Of a DNA stretch of 64,000 nucleotides, positions 33,476 to 42,484 are shown piece after piece; positions within the stretch are counted from its first letter, which is position 1; each line of letters starts with the position of its first letter. The position numbers and the translations under genes are program-made. This DNA comes from UBA2199 sp964628035 (GTDB lineage: Bacteria; Acidobacteriota; Aminicenantia; UBA2199). The stretch covers positions 62,001 through 126,000 of the forward strand of contig CAZVPI010000003.1 of NCBI GenBank assembly GCA_964628035.1, read 5' to 3'. The notes under the pieces were generated by a model. It was not told where the DNA came from and searched no databases. It saw only the letters and a list, made by a program, of their open reading frames with translations.

Positions 33476-34294
33476 CTATTTCTCAGCCAGCCGGGTCCGG
33501 ACCCACAGGCTGCGCCTGCTCAAGGGCGCCGATCCCGGCAAGGCGCCGGGTCTCCCCCCTTGGGGCGGCATGCCGGCCATGTCCCGGCCGCCTCTTTCAC
33601 CGCCCGGCATCGCGCCGGGGCCGCCTTTCCCGCCCCTGCGGCCGGGGTAGCCGCGGGACTCGATCTTCCATTCGATGCCGACGGTGATCCTGCTCCCCGG
33701 CCGGGCAGCAAGGCCCGGCCATGAATCCGTCGCCCGCAGGGGCAGGCGCACCTGGTAGGTGAATTCGCCCCAGTCGTCGCCGAGGCGCAGGGCAGGCCCC
33801 TGGGAGCCGTCCGCGGCAATGAAGGATTGCCGGTCATGGGCGCGGTCGATGACGTGCAACAACCCCGGGGCCGGTGCGGGACCGGGGAGTGCCCGGGCTT
33901 TGTCTTCATCTTCCCGGCCGTTCGTCGGCCGAGAGCCTTGGGAGTCCCGCCTGCGGCCCTGGCCGCCGCCGACGTGCTCGATCCCCAGGCTCCGTCTCCT
34001 GCCGCCTTGGGTGCTGATCCACAGCCGCAGCCTGGCGGGGCCAGGCGCGATCGTCCCGCGGCCGCTGTCCGGGGTGAAGAAAACATACAGGTTTTCCCGG
34101 TCGTTGCCCAGGCCGACCATCATGCCGTTGTCAAAAAGATGGCTGGTGAGGCGGTGGCCCCAATCCTGCGCCCGCCCCTGTTGGCAGGGGAGTTCGAGCC
34201 ATTGACCGGGAAAATGCTGCAGGCTGCGGCAGCCGGGAACGAGCAGGACGGCAACGGCTGCGGCCGAAACAACGACGGAGCGGGGAGTGTTCAT
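33476..34294 (-). CDS. Unknown lipoprotein
   Basis: The 272-aa protein has a signal peptide ending VLLVPGC, a likely lipobox. The mature part is rich in beta strands (LYVFFTPDSGRG, RLRLWISTQGG, EFTYQVRLPLR, SRITVGIEWKIES) and has long Arg/Gly/Pro-rich loops, suggesting a carbohydrate-binding-like or CBM9-like fold. The C-terminal 60 residues are low complexity. It precedes nothing on its strand, and follows ccsA by 74 bp; it could be the last gene of that unit. Confidence 0.7.
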   Translation of the reverse strand: MNTPRSVVVSAAAVAVLLVPGCRSLQHFPGQWLELPCQQGRAQDWGHRLTSHLFDNGMMVGLGNDRENLYVFFTPDSGRGTIAPGPARLRLWISTQGGRRRSLGIEHVGGGQGRRRDSQGSRPTNGREDEDKARALPGPAPAPGLLHVIDRAHDRQSFIAADGSQGPALRLGDDWGEFTYQVRLPLRATDSWPGLAARPGSRITVGIEWKIESRGYPGRRGGKGGPGAMPGGERGGRDMAGMPPQGGRPGALPGSAPLSRRSLWVRTRLAEK

Positions 34295-34368
34295 GGGGGC
34301 CTCTCCTTGGAGCGCAGGGCGCCACCGCAACCATAACAATCGCGGCAGATCGACCTTGCGCCTCCCGG

Positions 34369-36015
34369 CTAGGAGCGGTGTCGGCGTGCCAGGGGCAGGA
34401 CGACGGCCAGGAAGGCCAGTTCGAGGGCCACGAAGGCCAGCAGCGCCCAGGCGGCGCCCGAGGTGAAGCCGTAGGCGTGCAGCCCCAGCCCCAGCAGGTT
34501 GACGCCGAACCAAGCCAGGGCTACCGTGACCAGCGAGCCGACGGCGCCCGCGGCCAGGCCGGTGCCGCCGATCCAGCGGGCCCGGCGGGCGTGGAAAACG
34601 GCGGCCAGCCAGGCGATGATCAGCAGCGCGCCGTTCTCCTTGGGATCCCAGCCCCAGAAGCGCCCCCACGACTGGTCGGCCCAGACGGCTCCCATCAGGG
34701 TGCCGATAGCCGTGAAAACCAGGCCGAAGGCCAGCACGGCATGGAGCGGGCGGACCGTCGCCGCCGCGGCGTCGCTGCGGCCCCTGCCGGCCTGGATCAG
34801 CAGAACGTGGCCGAGGATGCCGGCCAGGACGCAGCCGGCATAGCCCAGGGCGATGGTCGCCACGTGCACGGTCAGCCACAGGTTGGAGTCGAGGACAGCC
34901 GCCAGCATGACGAAGGTGTCGCCCTCGAGGGCGTAGCGGCCGGAGAGAAGGAGCAGCAGCAGGCTGCCCAGGGCGCCGGCAGCCGGCGCCGGGCCCGGGC
35001 GGCGGCCCAGGACCAGCCCCAACAAGGCCGCGGTCCAGGCGACGAAAAGAAGGGTCTCGTAGAGGCTGGTCACGGGCGGCCGGCCGCTGACCAGCATGCG
35101 CGCCGCCAGGCCCAGCGTGTGGGCCAGGACCCCAAGCAACAGGGCCCAGCGCCCCAGGCGCCGCAGGGGGGGGCGGTTGGCGGCCATGCCGGCCAGCAGC
35201 AGCAACAGCGCCAGGGCATAGGCGGCACCGGCGCCGGCGAAGGGCGCGCAGCGGTGGTACAGGACCTCCATGGCGATGCGCCATGGCGGAACGGCCTCGC
35301 CTCCCAGCCGCAGCCGCACGGAGCGGTTGAATGCGTCCAGCGCGTTGGCGAAGGCCGGCCCGTCCCGCCCGACATAGGCCCGGGCCGCCGTTCTCAGCAA
35401 GGCCAGCTCCTGCTTCACGGCCGGGGAAGGCGTCCCTTCCCCTTCCAGGATCTGGCCAGGGCTCAGCCAGCGCTCGGCCGCCAGGGGGACGAGGGCAGGG
35501 AGCGAGGAGGCGCGCGCCAACAGGCCGTCTTCGCGGGCGAAGGAGAACGATTCCCCCAGGGCGTGAAACACGGACAGGTTGTAGAGCAGGCGAGTGGCTT
35601 CGTCCGCGAGCGGGCTGGGGGCCCCTTCGCTGGGAGCGGTCCCGCGGGCCAGGCCGTGCAGGGCGCGCAGCCCGGGGCGCAGTTGCGCGTAGCTATAGCG
35701 GTTGGCGCCCGCGCCTGCGATCCCCATGGCTTCAAGAAGTTCCGGCCGGCGCACGATGAACACAGAGTCGCCGGCTGCCGCCTGCGGGGAGAAAAGGAGG
35801 CGGGCCAGCCAGGAGGCGGCGTCCATGCCAGGAGCGGAATCGCGGCCCGAGAAGAGCTTCAGCAGGTTGCGGGCGAACGTGTCCAGGGGCTTGACCCTGC
35901 CCTGTTCCAGCACCAGCACGCGGCGGAACCCGGCCAGCGGCACGGGCTCCGGGACGGCGGCCAGGCGGGAGGCGAACAGCCCGGCCAGCAGCAGCCAGGC
36001 GGCCCTCCTGTTCAT
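34369..36015 (-). CDS. ccsA: Cytochrome c maturation protein CcsA (system II)
   Basis: The 548-aa protein has a signal-like first helix, a soluble N-terminal region (about 20-250) beginning with GRVKPLDTFARNLLKLFSG, then about eight membrane helices with the haem-handling WWD-type motif WGRFWGWDPKEN and conserved His (TVHVATIALGYAG; VFHARRAR; GLHAYGF). It takes part in haem export and attachment to apocytochrome c. The start overlaps the resB stop by four bases, the usual ResB-CcsA pair. Confidence 0.9.
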   Translation of the reverse strand: MNRRAAWLLLAGLFASRLAAVPEPVPLAGFRRVLVLEQGRVKPLDTFARNLLKLFSGRDSAPGMDAASWLARLLFSPQAAAGDSVFIVRRPELLEAMGIAGAGANRYSYAQLRPGLRALHGLARGTAPSEGAPSPLADEATRLLYNLSVFHALGESFSFAREDGLLARASSLPALVPLAAERWLSPGQILEGEGTPSPAVKQELALLRTAARAYVGRDGPAFANALDAFNRSVRLRLGGEAVPPWRIAMEVLYHRCAPFAGAGAAYALALLLLLAGMAANRPPLRRLGRWALLLGVLAHTLGLAARMLVSGRPPVTSLYETLLFVAWTAALLGLVLGRRPGPAPAAGALGSLLLLLLSGRYALEGDTFVMLAAVLDSNLWLTVHVATIALGYAGCVLAGILGHVLLIQAGRGRSDAAAATVRPLHAVLAFGLVFTAIGTLMGAVWADQSWGRFWGWDPKENGALLIIAWLAAVFHARRARWIGGTGLAAGAVGSLVTVALAWFGVNLLGLGLHAYGFTSGAAWALLAFVALELAFLAVVLPLARRHRS

Positions 36016-36788
36016 GTCCTCCCTCCCCGGCCGCGCCGCGACCGCGCGGCGGCCATGCTGGCCAGGAAATGCCAGGCCAGGCCCAGGAAGATCAGCAGGC
36101 TGGCGGCGTAGGGAAGCCAGCGCCCCGAATTGTGCACCACGGCCAGCGTCGAGGTCTCCCCCTGCCCGTCCTGTTCCCAGGCCGACTGGTAGAACGTGTA
36201 GCCGTAGGCGTGCAGCGGCCGGTTCATGGCGATCTCGGCCCGGCGGCGGCCGCGGGGCGAGCGGATCTCCACCCGGCTGGCGAAGCGGCGGGGGATGTCG
36301 CTGCCCGGATGGAGCGACTTCTCGAAGGCGAGCAGCCTCACGGCGAAAGGCAGGCGCGGACCGGCGCCGCCGCCTGCCACGGTCAGCTGGTCGCCGCTTT
36401 CGCCCTCGCGCAGGGTCAGCGAGTACTCGCGCGCCACGGCGTCCACGAAAAAGCCGCCGGCGACCAGCAGCAGCAGCCCCAGGTGCAGCAGCAGCAGCCC
36501 GGCTCCCTGCAGGCGCCAGGGCAGGCGGAAGGCCAGCGCGGCCAGTAGGTTGAGCCCCAGCAGCAGGGCCACGGTGAGCAGCCCGGGAAGGGGGACGAAG
36601 CCGAACGCCAGGAACAGCCAGGCGGAGAACACGTCGCGCTGGGCGGCGTAGAGGCCGTGCTCGGCCTGCCAGGCCGTGCCGGCCAGGACCACCAGGACCA
36701 GCAGCAGCAGCAGGACGGTGGTGAGCTGCAGCGAGGACAGGAAACGGCCCGTCCGCATCAGGACGCCCGGGTGCTTTGAGTTTTTCAT
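36012..36788 (-). CDS. resB: Cytochrome c maturation protein ResB (system II)
   Basis: The 258-aa protein has three N-terminal helices, a periplasmic beta-rich domain (SLTLREGESGDQLTV...YGYTFYQSAWEQDGQGETSTLAVVHNSGRWLPYAA) and a C-terminal helix, the ResB pattern in a short form. ATG 36788 (MKNSKHPG) is chosen because the longer frame crosses the promoter boxes. With CcsA it forms the haem-lyase complex. No c-type cytochrome (CxxCH) gene lies in the window. Confidence 0.85.
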   Translation of the reverse strand: MKNSKHPGVLMRTGRFLSSLQLTTVLLLLLVLVVLAGTAWQAEHGLYAAQRDVFSAWLFLAFGFVPLPGLLTVALLLGLNLLAALAFRLPWRLQGAGLLLLHLGLLLLVAGGFFVDAVAREYSLTLREGESGDQLTVAGGGAGPRLPFAVRLLAFEKSLHPGSDIPRRFASRVEIRSPRGRRRAEIAMNRPLHAYGYTFYQSAWEQDGQGETSTLAVVHNSGRWLPYAASLLIFLGLAWHFLASMAAARSRRGRGGRT

Positions 36789-36807
36789 GGCTGGGATTCC
36801 GCTGCCT

Positions 36808-36836
36808 GTTATATCACGGCCGGGAAAAGGGGTCAA
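36808..36836 (-). promoter_or_regulatory. Promoter of resB-ccsA
   Basis: On the minus strand TTGACC (36836-36831), 17 bp, TATAAC (36813-36808), about 20 bp before the resB start. Confidence 0.7.
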
Positions 36837-36852
36837 AGAGCAGGTCGAAGTG

Positions 36853-36881
36853 AAAAAAAGCCCGCCCCCGGAGGGGCGGGC
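36853..36881 (-). terminator. Rho-independent terminator of the first Oar-like receptor gene
   Basis: A nine-pair stem (GCCCGCCCC arms) with loop around CGGA is followed on the minus strand by seven T. It lies 31 bp after the receptor stop. Confidence 0.9.
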
Positions 36882-36911
36882 AAGGATCGGAGGGAAAAGG
36901 TTCTCTGGTCC

Positions 36912-39900
36912 TTAGAAGCTGAACTTGAATCCCAGGCGCGCGGTCAGCGGCGAGAAGGGATACTCGCCCATGAGGTAGCGCGGGTCGAGGACGGGATCGA
37001 AGTCGTTGATGTCCCAGGAGCCCTCGGCGATGCGCTCGTCGCTGATGGCCACGGCGCCCTGGTTGTAGATGTTGTACAGGCGCTGCGGCTTCTGCATGTT
37101 GAAGATGTTGTCGACGTTCAGGTTGATGTTCAGGTTGGTCTTGCCGAGCCCCAGGTTGTATTCGCAGTAAAAGTTGGCGTACCACAGGAAGGGGGAGCGC
37201 TTCTCGTTTTCGCGGCCGAAGGGGAAATACCCCTGGTAATCCATGGCCCATTCGGTGGAGGTCGGCACGCCGCTCATGGCGTTGAGCACCAGGCCGGTGG
37301 TCAGGCCGAAGGGGAAGGAGTAGGAGCCGTAGGCCTTGAAGTAGTGGGGGCGGTCGCCGGGTAGGGGGCCGATGGACGGATTCAGATTGCGGTCCAGGGA
37401 GACATACCAGTTGTCGAAGTAACGGGCGACGTTGGGATTGGAGCGTGCCGTGGTGCCGTAGCGGTTGGAGGTGGACGTCTCGTCGCCGGAGGCCAGGCCG
37501 CTGTAATTGCCGCGCAGGCTGCTGAAGGTGTAGGAGACGCCGCCCAGCCAGTTGTCGGAGAAGCGTTTGTCGAGGGAGATGTTGATGCCGTAGTAGTCGC
37601 GCTTGGCCTTGGTGCAGTCGGGGGCGTTCTGGGGGATCAGGCCGGCCGCGCGGGCCTCGGCGTACTTGCCCTTGAGGAAATCGCTGCCGGGGTTGGTGGT
37701 GTAGTACAGCTCGCCTGCGGGCAGCAAGATGCCGCAGTCCTCGATGGCCCACAGCAGGTGCTTGTTGACGAAGCGCACCGAGAGGGCCAGGTCATCGCGC
37801 AGCCTCTTTTCCAGGCCGAACGAAACCTCGCGCTGGGTCATGGGCTTCATGTCGGGATCGGTGTCCTCAAAGGAGGGGACGCGGAAGTCGAAGGTGTTGC
37901 CGTCGCCCAGCAGCTGGCGGCCGGGGAAGTAGTTGTTGACGCCGATCTTGTCCCACTCGTAGGTGTCGAGGGCGTAGTAGGCGCTCTTCCACTTGGTGCC
38001 GCCGTAGGAACCGGCGGCCATGTTGAGCTTCATGACGTCGAAGAACATGCCGAAGGAGCCGAACACCTTCATCGAGGAGTCGCCCTTGACATCCCAGACG
38101 AAGCCGAGGCGCGGGGCGATCTTGTCGGCGAAATCGAACTCGATGGCGATCTTGTCGGCGTACAGCGGGTCGTCGCTGTAGGAGGGGATGACCTCCTTCT
38201 CGGCGCGCACGCCGACGTTCAGCGTCAGGCGGTTGGCGATGGTCCAGGAATCCTGGAGATAGCCGGCGAACATGTTGCCGTAGGCCTTGTAGAAGTTGCC
38301 GTAGGGGCCGGTCACGTCGTTGCCGCGCACGCCGTAGTAGCCGTAGGTGCCGCGGCCGTAGTTCGTGCCGTAGGCGATGAAGTCGCGGTCCCAGGCGAAG
38401 AACAGGACCGGGTTGAGTGCGGTGTTGTCGACGTCCTCGCCGCGGCGCATCCAGCTGAAGCCGGTTTTCCAGGAGTGCTCGCCGCCGAGGTTCATGAAGT
38501 AGGTGGCGTCGAAGCTCACGCTGTACTTCTCGTTGACGTTCTTGTTGACCGAGGTGGCATTGGCGCGCGAGTAGTTCTGGAAGCCCGAGGCCTTCTGGTA
38601 CTCCACCGGGATGCCGGGCATGCCGATGTTGGTGGTGCGGAAATAGCCGCCGGGGGCCTCGGTCATGAACTGGAAGCAGGGCTCGGTGGGGAAGACCTGC
38701 GGCTTATTCTGGTTGGTGCGGAAATAGCCGGCGCGGACGCTGAACATGAAGTTGTTGCCCAGGGTCAGGTCGGCGTTGGCCGTGCCCGAGACATTGGGGT
38801 AGGAGTAGCCGTAGTCGTCGTAGGAGATGGTGGGATTGGGGTTGCCATAGGCGTTGGACAGGTCGCCCTTGTACTGGTAGAAGTTGTTGACCAGGCTGGC
38901 GCCCACGCGCAGGTTCTTGAAGGGCTGGGAGGTCAGCTTGAGCGAGTAGTTCATCTGGTTCTTGGTCTGCTTCCAGTCGCGCACGGCGCCGTCGAGATAG
39001 GTGGTGGTGCGGGTCACGTTGAACAGGCTCGGAAGCACCGAGCCGAAGAACCAGAGCTTGTCCTTGATGATGTAACCGCCGAGGTTGAAGCCGCCCTCGA
39101 GGGTATAGTCGTCCTCCACGCCGTAGTAGACATCATAGGGATGCTGGACGGCAAGGGAATCGTCGTTGAAGTCCAGGTCCAGCTTGGGGCCGTTCTTGGC
39201 GCGCAGCGCCGAGCCGCTGAAATAGCCGACGACCTCGCCGTGGAAGGCGTTGCCGCCCGAGCGGGTGATGACGTTGATCACGCCGCCCAGCGAGCCGCCG
39301 AACTCGGCCTGGTAGCCCGAGGCCTTGACCTGAACCTCGTCGACGAAGTCGAACGACACGTTCTGGCCCATGCGGCCGGTCGTGATGTTGGTGGTGTCGG
39401 CGCCGTCGACGTAGTACATGTTCTCCAGCCCCGAGGCGCCGTCGACCGACATGCCGCCCGCGCCCAGGGGCTCATTGGAGACGCCGGGGATGGCGGTGAT
39501 CAGCGAGTCGAAGTTCCGGCCCTTGGGCAGGGCCTGGAAGATCTCCTTGGTCAGGGTCATGCCCTTGGCGGTGCTCTTGACGTCGATCTGCGCCACCTGG
39601 CCGGTGATGGTGACCACCTCGTTCAGGCTGCCGAGCTTCATCTCCACCTTCAGGTTGAGGGTCTGCTCCAGCGCCACCTGGACGTTCTCGCGCACGACGG
39701 TGTTGAAGCCGTCGAGGCTGAACACCAGCTTGTAGGAGCCGGGAGTCAGGTTGAACAGGCGGAAGGCGCCGTTCTCGTCGGTGACCGCCGTGGCCTTGCC
39801 GACCAGCTTGGGGCTGGTGGCCTCGACGGTGACGCCGGGGATCAGCGAGCCGTCTTCGAGCAGCACGGTGCCGAAGATCTTGCCCGTGGTCTGCTGGGCG

Positions 39901-39965
39901 GTCAGCAGCCCCATGACCAGGAGCAGGCCGAAAGCCAGCAGAATGAACCGTTTTGCAGTTCTCAT
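36912..39965 (-). CDS. Oar-like TonB-dependent outer-membrane receptor (paralog 1)
   Basis: The 1017-aa protein has a signal peptide (residues 1-24), a carboxypeptidase-regulatory-like beta-sandwich (about 28-105; GTVLLEDGSLIPGVTVEATSP), a plug domain (about 120-240; LPKGRNFDSLITAIPGVSNEP, FVDEVQVKASGYQAEFGGSLGGVINVITRSGGN) and a 22-strand-type barrel ending in LGFKFSF. Oar-type proteins move proteins or large peptides across the outer membrane. The start has AAGGAGG nine bases upstream. A sigma-54 promoter lies about 30 bp before the leader end. A close paralog sits at 44037-47063; no SusD partner is present, which argues against a classic glycan-uptake pair. Confidence 0.93.
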   Translation of the reverse strand: MRTAKRFILLAFGLLLVMGLLTAQQTTGKIFGTVLLEDGSLIPGVTVEATSPKLVGKATAVTDENGAFRLFNLTPGSYKLVFSLDGFNTVVRENVQVALEQTLNLKVEMKLGSLNEVVTITGQVAQIDVKSTAKGMTLTKEIFQALPKGRNFDSLITAIPGVSNEPLGAGGMSVDGASGLENMYYVDGADTTNITTGRMGQNVSFDFVDEVQVKASGYQAEFGGSLGGVINVITRSGGNAFHGEVVGYFSGSALRAKNGPKLDLDFNDDSLAVQHPYDVYYGVEDDYTLEGGFNLGGYIIKDKLWFFGSVLPSLFNVTRTTTYLDGAVRDWKQTKNQMNYSLKLTSQPFKNLRVGASLVNNFYQYKGDLSNAYGNPNPTISYDDYGYSYPNVSGTANADLTLGNNFMFSVRAGYFRTNQNKPQVFPTEPCFQFMTEAPGGYFRTTNIGMPGIPVEYQKASGFQNYSRANATSVNKNVNEKYSVSFDATYFMNLGGEHSWKTGFSWMRRGEDVDNTALNPVLFFAWDRDFIAYGTNYGRGTYGYYGVRGNDVTGPYGNFYKAYGNMFAGYLQDSWTIANRLTLNVGVRAEKEVIPSYSDDPLYADKIAIEFDFADKIAPRLGFVWDVKGDSSMKVFGSFGMFFDVMKLNMAAGSYGGTKWKSAYYALDTYEWDKIGVNNYFPGRQLLGDGNTFDFRVPSFEDTDPDMKPMTQREVSFGLEKRLRDDLALSVRFVNKHLLWAIEDCGILLPAGELYYTTNPGSDFLKGKYAEARAAGLIPQNAPDCTKAKRDYYGINISLDKRFSDNWLGGVSYTFSSLRGNYSGLASGDETSTSNRYGTTARSNPNVARYFDNWYVSLDRNLNPSIGPLPGDRPHYFKAYGSYSFPFGLTTGLVLNAMSGVPTSTEWAMDYQGYFPFGRENEKRSPFLWYANFYCEYNLGLGKTNLNINLNVDNIFNMQKPQRLYNIYNQGAVAISDERIAEGSWDINDFDPVLDPRYLMGEYPFSPLTARLGFKFSF

Positions 39966-40007
39966 TTTGGTTTGCCTCCTTTGAAATTGACGAACCATGC
40001 CTTGATG

Positions 40008-40024
40008 AGCAAACGCTGTGCCAA
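40008..40024 (-). promoter_or_regulatory. Sigma-54 (-24/-12) promoter of receptor paralog 1
   Basis: On the minus strand TTGGCAC (40024-40018), five bases, then TTGCT (40012-40008). This matches the RpoN consensus TGGCAC-N5-TTGC(A/T). The predicted start is about 39997, 32 bp before the ATG. Confidence 0.8.
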
Positions 40025-40317
40025 GTGCGGCCCGGGAGCGGCCGCGGCCGCCCGCGCCAGTGCGGCCGCGATGAATACCCTTGTAGGCAAAGGGTTTCGG
40101 GGGAAAATATTCAGGGGCCTTTCCGCCGCCGCGGCCGGTCGGCGGGCCCGTGAAACGGGGCCGGCTCCGGTTTTTTCCGGATTCCATCCGCTCCGGACGT
40201 GAAAAGCCAAAGAATTGAACGAATGGGGCCGCTTTCGGCTTTGCGATCGCACCGGGTGCGCGCCGGCCCTGAGAATGGAAAATGTTTTTCTCGCCGCCGC
40301 CGGCCGCGGAAGTGTCC

Positions 40318-40346
40318 TTGTCAAGGGTGCGGGGGTCTGCTATAAT
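40318..40346 (+). promoter_or_regulatory. Promoter of the GWxTD-TPR gene
   Basis: TTGTCA (40318-40323), 17 bp, then TATAAT (40341-40346) preceded by TGC. The start would be near 40353, four bases before the ATG at 40357. Confidence 0.8.
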
Positions 40347-40356
40347 TCGTCCTGCC

Positions 40357-42432
40357 ATGAATCCAGCGAGGCCGATGATGAGACGTTTGCTCCTGGCGTT
40401 GTGCGCCTGTTCCCTTTGCCTCTCCCTCCCCGCCCAGTCGGACAATGAGCGGATCGCCAAGCTCCCGCCCCAGCACCGCAAATGGCTCACCGAGGAGGTG
40501 GTGTACATCATCACCAAGGTGGAGAAGGAGGTCTTCCTGCAGCTCGGCTCCGACCAGGAGCGCGAGACCTTCATCAGCGCCTTCTGGAAGCAGCGCAACC
40601 CCAACCCCAACCTGCCGGAGAACGAGTTCCGCAAGGAGCACTACCGGCGCATCGCCTACGCCAACAACTGGTTCGGCAAGGATTCGCCGGCGCCGGGCTG
40701 GCGCACCGACATGGGCCGGATCTACATCACCCTGGGCGAGCCCAAGGCCATCGAGCGCTACGAGAGCGACAACGAGCTCTATCCCACCGTGGTCTGGTTC
40801 TACCAGGGCATGGCCGCCAAGGGGCTGCCCGATTCGTTCAGCGTCGTCTTCTTCAAGCAGGACGGCATCGGCGAGTACGAGCTCTATTCGCCGGTGAAGT
40901 TCGGGCCGCAGGCGCTGATGCGCAACTACGAGGGCGACGTCACCTCCTACGAGAACGCCTACTACGCCCTCATGGACATCCAGCCGCAACTGGCCGCCGT
41001 CTCGCTGTCGCTGATCTCCGGAGAGCCGGTGGGGGTGACGCCTTCGCTGGCCTCGGAGCTGCTTATCCGCGAGAAGATCCCCGAGACGCCGCAGCGGGCC
41101 ATCAAGGACATCTATGCCAGCAACTTCCTCAAGTTCCGAGGCCAGGTCGACATCGACTACGCCGACAACTACATCGAGAGCAGCGGCCAGCTCAACGTGT
41201 TCCAGGACCGCGGCGGCCATTATTTCATCCACTACCTGATCGAGCCGCGGCGCCTGTCGCTGGAGCAGCACGACGGCCGCTACTACACCACCCTGGACGT
41301 GTCGGGCAACGTCTCCGACCGCTCGGGGCGCATGCTGACGCAAATCTCGCGGCGCATCCCGGTCGAGCTGAGCGCCGGCCAGATGCAGCGCATCAAGGAC
41401 AAGCTGTTCAGCTTCCAGGACATGCTGCCGGTCATCCCCGGCACGTGGCGCCTGACCGTGTTCCTCAAGAACCAGGTCACCAAGGAGTTCACCACCCTGG
41501 ACCGCGAGTTCACCATCCCCGCCGGGGCCAGGCTGGACATGTCGCCGCTGCTGCTGGCCAACCGCAAGGCCGACGTGGCCGGCATCGCAGCCCACAAGCC
41601 CTACCGCTTCGGCAACACCCACCTGCTGCCTTCGCCGCGCAACGATTTCCTGGCCAGCGACGAGCTGACCGTCTTCCTGCAGCTGCGCGGCCTGGACGAG
41701 CGGCTGCGCCAGGGCGGCGTGCTGGAATACGTCTTCGTGCGCCGCGGCGAGACCGCGCTGCGCCGCGAGCGCCGCTTGAGCGAGTTCAGCACCCTGCCCG
41801 ACGTGATCGAGACCTTCCCACTGGCGGGGCAGTCGGCCGCCTACTACACCGTCACGGTCACGCTGCTGGGCGAGGGGCGCAGGGCGCTGGCCACGCAGAG
41901 CGCCGACTTCTTCATCACGCCGCAGCCGTCGCTGCCACGCCCCTGGGTGCTGTCGGTGCCCACCGCCGCCGGCGAGGAGGCGCAGTTCCTCAACGAGCTG
42001 GGACGGCAGTACGTCCAGGCTCGCAGCCTGGACCAGGCCCGGCCGCTGCTGGAGGAGGCGTTCCACCGCGACCCCAACAACGTCCGCTTCGGCCTGGACC
42101 TGTGCACGCTGCTGCTGCAGTCGCGCGAGTACGACCGGGTGAAGGCCATCGCCCTGCCCATGGTCCGCCAGCGCCAGCGCTTCGAGTTCAGCCTGGCGCT
42201 GGGCCAGGCCCTGCAGGGGCTGGGCGAGTACGCCGAGGCCATCGCCCAGTATTCCGAGCACGTCACCCGCTTCGGGGCCCGGGTCGAGGTGTTCAACCAG
42301 ATCGGCGAGTGCCACCGCCAGCTGGGCAACGACGCCGAGGCGCTGAAGGCCTGGGAGAAGTCGCTGAGCCTCAATCCCAAGCAGCCGGCCGTCGAGGCCA
42401 AGATCGCGGAACTGAAGAAAAACCAGCCATGA
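40357..42432 (+). CDS. Secreted GWxTD-domain protein with C-terminal TPRs
   Basis: The 691-aa protein has a signal peptide (MMRRLLLALCACSLCLSLPAQ), a GWxTD domain (about 25-160; LTEEVVYIITKVEKEVF, FISAFWKQRNPNPNLPENEF, GWRTDMGRIYITLGEP, TVVWFYQG), a long beta-rich middle, and TPR-like helices at the end (about 550-690; GLGEYAEAIAQYSEHVTRFG, GNDAEALKAWEKSLSLNP). GWxTD proteins are common in Acidobacteriota-type genomes; no biochemical role is established. An alternative start is 40375/40378. It is divergent from the receptor and is followed after 52 bp by another TPR protein. Confidence 0.88.
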   Translation: MNPARPMMRRLLLALCACSLCLSLPAQSDNERIAKLPPQHRKWLTEEVVYIITKVEKEVFLQLGSDQERETFISAFWKQRNPNPNLPENEFRKEHYRRIAYANNWFGKDSPAPGWRTDMGRIYITLGEPKAIERYESDNELYPTVVWFYQGMAAKGLPDSFSVVFFKQDGIGEYELYSPVKFGPQALMRNYEGDVTSYENAYYALMDIQPQLAAVSLSLISGEPVGVTPSLASELLIREKIPETPQRAIKDIYASNFLKFRGQVDIDYADNYIESSGQLNVFQDRGGHYFIHYLIEPRRLSLEQHDGRYYTTLDVSGNVSDRSGRMLTQISRRIPVELSAGQMQRIKDKLFSFQDMLPVIPGTWRLTVFLKNQVTKEFTTLDREFTIPAGARLDMSPLLLANRKADVAGIAAHKPYRFGNTHLLPSPRNDFLASDELTVFLQLRGLDERLRQGGVLEYVFVRRGETALRRERRLSEFSTLPDVIETFPLAGQSAAYYTVTVTLLGEGRRALATQSADFFITPQPSLPRPWVLSVPTAAGEEAQFLNELGRQYVQARSLDQARPLLEEAFHRDPNNVRFGLDLCTLLLQSREYDRVKAIALPMVRQRQRFEFSLALGQALQGLGEYAEAIAQYSEHVTRFGARVEVFNQIGECHRQLGNDAEALKAWEKSLSLNPKQPAVEAKIAELKKNQP

Positions 42433-42484
42433 TTCCGTCCAATCCGATACGCCGGCATGCGGCGAATCCCAGGAGGTAGGGAAG

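Larger units (their letters stand above)
39966..40356. other. 391-bp divergent intergenic region with two promoters
   Basis: It holds the sigma-54 promoter of the receptor gene (left side) and a sigma-70 promoter of the GWxTD gene (right side). The middle (40030-40300) is GC-rich without an open frame I trust. I see no clear palindrome in it; GAATTGAACGAAT at 40211-40224 loosely resembles the palindrome upstream of paralog 2. Confidence 0.6.
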